A DNA stretch of 64,000 nucleotides from Panulirus ornatus. Its lineage: Eukaryota; Arthropoda; Malacostraca; Decapoda; Palinuridae. The stretch covers positions 60,342,108-60,406,107 of the forward strand of contig NC_092225.1 of NCBI RefSeq assembly GCF_036320965.1. The letters are read 5' to 3'. The position numbers and the translations under genes were made by a program. Positions 62,506 through 64,000 of this stretch are shown one piece after another. Every line of letters begins with the position of its first letter. The stretch's first letter is position 1. The notes under the pieces are model-generated. The model saw only the letters and a program-made list of their open reading frames with translations. It did not search any database and was not told the DNA's origin.

Positions 62506-62867
62506 TGCCACTTAATGAAGTACATATCCTCCAGCGGCCCACTGTACACGTCGCTATTGGCTTTTTCATTGCAATGACTTTCACTTTCTTTGGAAAGTTT
62601 TTGGACTTTAGTCAGGTAATACTTTTATCCATGTTGATGTATAGTCGAGATTACTGTCGTGAGTATTTGAGGTCCAACACTTGGCCAAGCCAATGCATCC
62701 TCCTGGCTGATGGTAACTCATGTGTGTGTCGTTCTATGACGTCTCTTTCTTCCTATACACCGATAAGCTTTAGAACTCTGCCTTATGATTTCCATGACAG
62801 ATATGACTTGGCCTTTTATTTCCTTCCTTCGGTTTCTCTCCATCACTTTTCTGCATCATATGTATAA
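62506..62867. other. open but unrecognised sequence
   Basis: A 120-codon plus frame (62505-62867) covers this whole gap. It directly follows the LINE endonuclease fragment. It has hydrophobic stretches (AIGFFIAMTFTFFGKFL) but no family I recognise, and may simply be decayed LINE read out of frame. Confidence 0.4.
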
Positions 62868-63035
62868 CCCTGGCGAGAAGGGAGAAAGAATAGTGTACCC
62901 AGCGTGCTCTTGTGTTTCGTAAGAAGCGACTAAGAAGCGTGTGAATGGGAGGTTGGAAATCCTCCCTTCCTTTATTGTGACCTAAAAGCTGGAACAGATG
63001 AAGTGGCCAGGGGAGGATCTATCATCAAAAGGAAA

Positions 63036-63038
<3 letters not shown>
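62868..63038 (+). mobile_element. SINE-C relative, diverged and shortened
   Basis: Follows the SINE-C order: CCCTGGCGAGAAGGGAGAAA, TACCCAGCGTGCTCTTGTG, TTCGTAAGAAGCGACTAAGA, GAGGTTGGAAATCCTCCC, GGAACAGATGAAGTGGCC, GGGGAGGATCTATCATC, AAAGGAAAGC, then (TA)n. The terminal hairpin region is missing, so this is an older or separate subfamily. Confidence 0.65.

Positions 63039-63039
<1 letters not shown>

Positions 63040-63111
<72 letters not shown>
63040..63111. repeat. (TA)n tract
   Basis: About 72 bp; it forms the 5' boundary of the RTE copy that follows. Confidence 0.98.
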
Positions 63112-63115
<4 letters not shown>

Positions 63116-64000
63116 CATGTGTACGAGTAGGAAGAGTGGAAAGTAATTGGTTCCCAGTGAGAGTCGGTTTGCGGCAGGGGTGGATGATGTCTCCATGGTT
63201 GTTTAATTTGTTTATGGATGGGGTTGTTAGAGAGGTGAACGCAATAGTCATGGAGAGAGGAGCAAGTATGCAGTCTGTTTTGGATGAGAGGGTTTGGGAG
63301 GTGAGTCAGTTGTTCGCTGATGATACAGCGCTGGTGGCTGATTCGGGTGAGAAACTGCAGTTGGTGACTGATATTGGTAAAGTGTGTGAAAGAAGAAAGC
63401 TGAAAATAAATGTGAATAAGAGCAAGGTTATTACGTTCAGTAGGGTTGAGGGACAAATCGATTGGGAGGTAAGTTTGAATGGAGAAAAACTGGAGGAAGT
63501 GACGTGTTTTAGATATCTGGGAGTGGATCTAGCAGCGGATGGAACCATGGAAGCGGAAGTGAGTCACAGGGTGGGGGAGGGGGGTGAAGGTTCTGGGAGC
63601 GTTGAAGAATGTGTGAAAGGTGAGAACATTATCTCGGAGAGCAAAAATGGGTATGTTTGATGGAATAGTGGTCTCAATAATGTTATATGGTTGCGAGGCA
63701 TGGTCTATAGATGAGGTGGTCCGGAGGAGGATGGATGTGTTGGAAATGAGATGTTTGAGGACAATATGTGGTGTGAGGTGGTTTGATCGAGTAAGTAATG
63801 AAAGGGTAAGAGAAATGTGTGGTAATAAAAAGTGTGGTTGAGAGAGCAGAAGAGGGTGTACTGAAATGGTTTGGTCACATGGAGTGAATGAGTGAGAAAA
63901 GATTGACAAAGAGGATATATGTGTCAGAGGTGGATGAAATGAAGAGAAGTGGAAGACCAAATTGGAGGTGGAAGGATGGAGTGAACAAGATTTTCAGCGA
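63112..64000 (+). pseudogene. RTE LINE, 5'-truncated, running off the window end
   Basis: Starts in the RT thumb-side region right after (TA)n (AGGCATGTGTACGAGTAGG: KACVRVGRVESNWF). It continues with GLRQGWMMSPWLFNLFMDG, LFADDTALVADS (FADD kept), KVCERRKLKINVNK and CFRYLGVDLAADGTMEAEV. A G insertion in the G run near 63582 shifts the frame. The next frame (63620-63841) holds GMFDGIVVSIMLYGCEAW and ICGVRWFDRVSNERVREMC. Another shift at about 63835 follows, then the GHME and GRPNWRW blocks in a third frame (a stop falls in HME-stop-M). The 3' UTR would lie beyond 64000. Confidence 0.88.

Overview
The window reads as intergenic, repeat-dominated DNA from a large arthropod genome. A decapod crustacean is most likely. 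That is inference from the extreme density of (TA)n, (GA)n and (CA)n microsatellites, the RTE-type LINE, and a tRNA-derived SINE of decapod look at 10.1 kb; there is no species-specific marker. I found no host gene, rRNA or functional tRNA I would defend. Most open frames are microsatellite, minisatellite or transposon translations.

The main actor is an RTE-clade LINE with an APE-type endonuclease and a reverse transcriptase with a FADD active site. It is present as more than a dozen partial copies (3.3, 6.9, 15.5-16.7, 20.5-22.5, 22.8, 24, 29.7-31.5, 32.2-35.5, 59.8-61, 61.5 and 63.1-64 kb). Its 3' UTR is modular. In LINE sense the order is coding end, module B (about 200 bp), module A (about 135 bp), A-rich tail, (TA)n. 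Module A ends in a small stem-loop, CC(t)CGC-loop-GCGGG. The same 3' hairpin ends an unrelated-looking SINE of about 240 bp (called SINE-C here; nine copies, one with a 15-bp target duplication). This suggests the SINE borrows the RTE machinery. A third family (called foldback E) is a near-perfect 598-bp palindrome with ends TTGGAAAGGA.

Layout: 0-5.8 kb, a decayed second LINE, an old RTE copy and unique DNA. 5.8-7.7 kb, an RTE 3' end with two SINE-C copies nested in it as a palindrome. 8-15 kb, LINE remnants, minisatellites of 25 and 24 bp, and the tRNA-derived SINE. 15.3-16.7 kb, a foldback E / RTE chimera. 18.7-19.9 kb, a 20-bp satellite with higher-order structure. 20.5-25 kb, nested RTE, SINE-C and foldback E. 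27-35.7 kb, a foldback E palindrome and a 6-kb RTE composite with duplicated, inverted segments. 36-56 kb, an element-poor zone of many short minisatellites and (GA)n/(CA)n tracts. 56.3-64 kb, a second dense nest of SINE-C, foldback E and RTE.

The (TA)n tracts sit almost entirely in the RTE/SINE-C/foldback zones, and many RTE fragments start or stop exactly at one. The best hypothesis for the system here is an RTE LINE and its SINE partner that insert into (TA)n tracts and seed further nested and inverted insertions. Coordinates of degenerate repeats are accurate to about 10 bp. Tract lengths in an assembly may not equal the true lengths.
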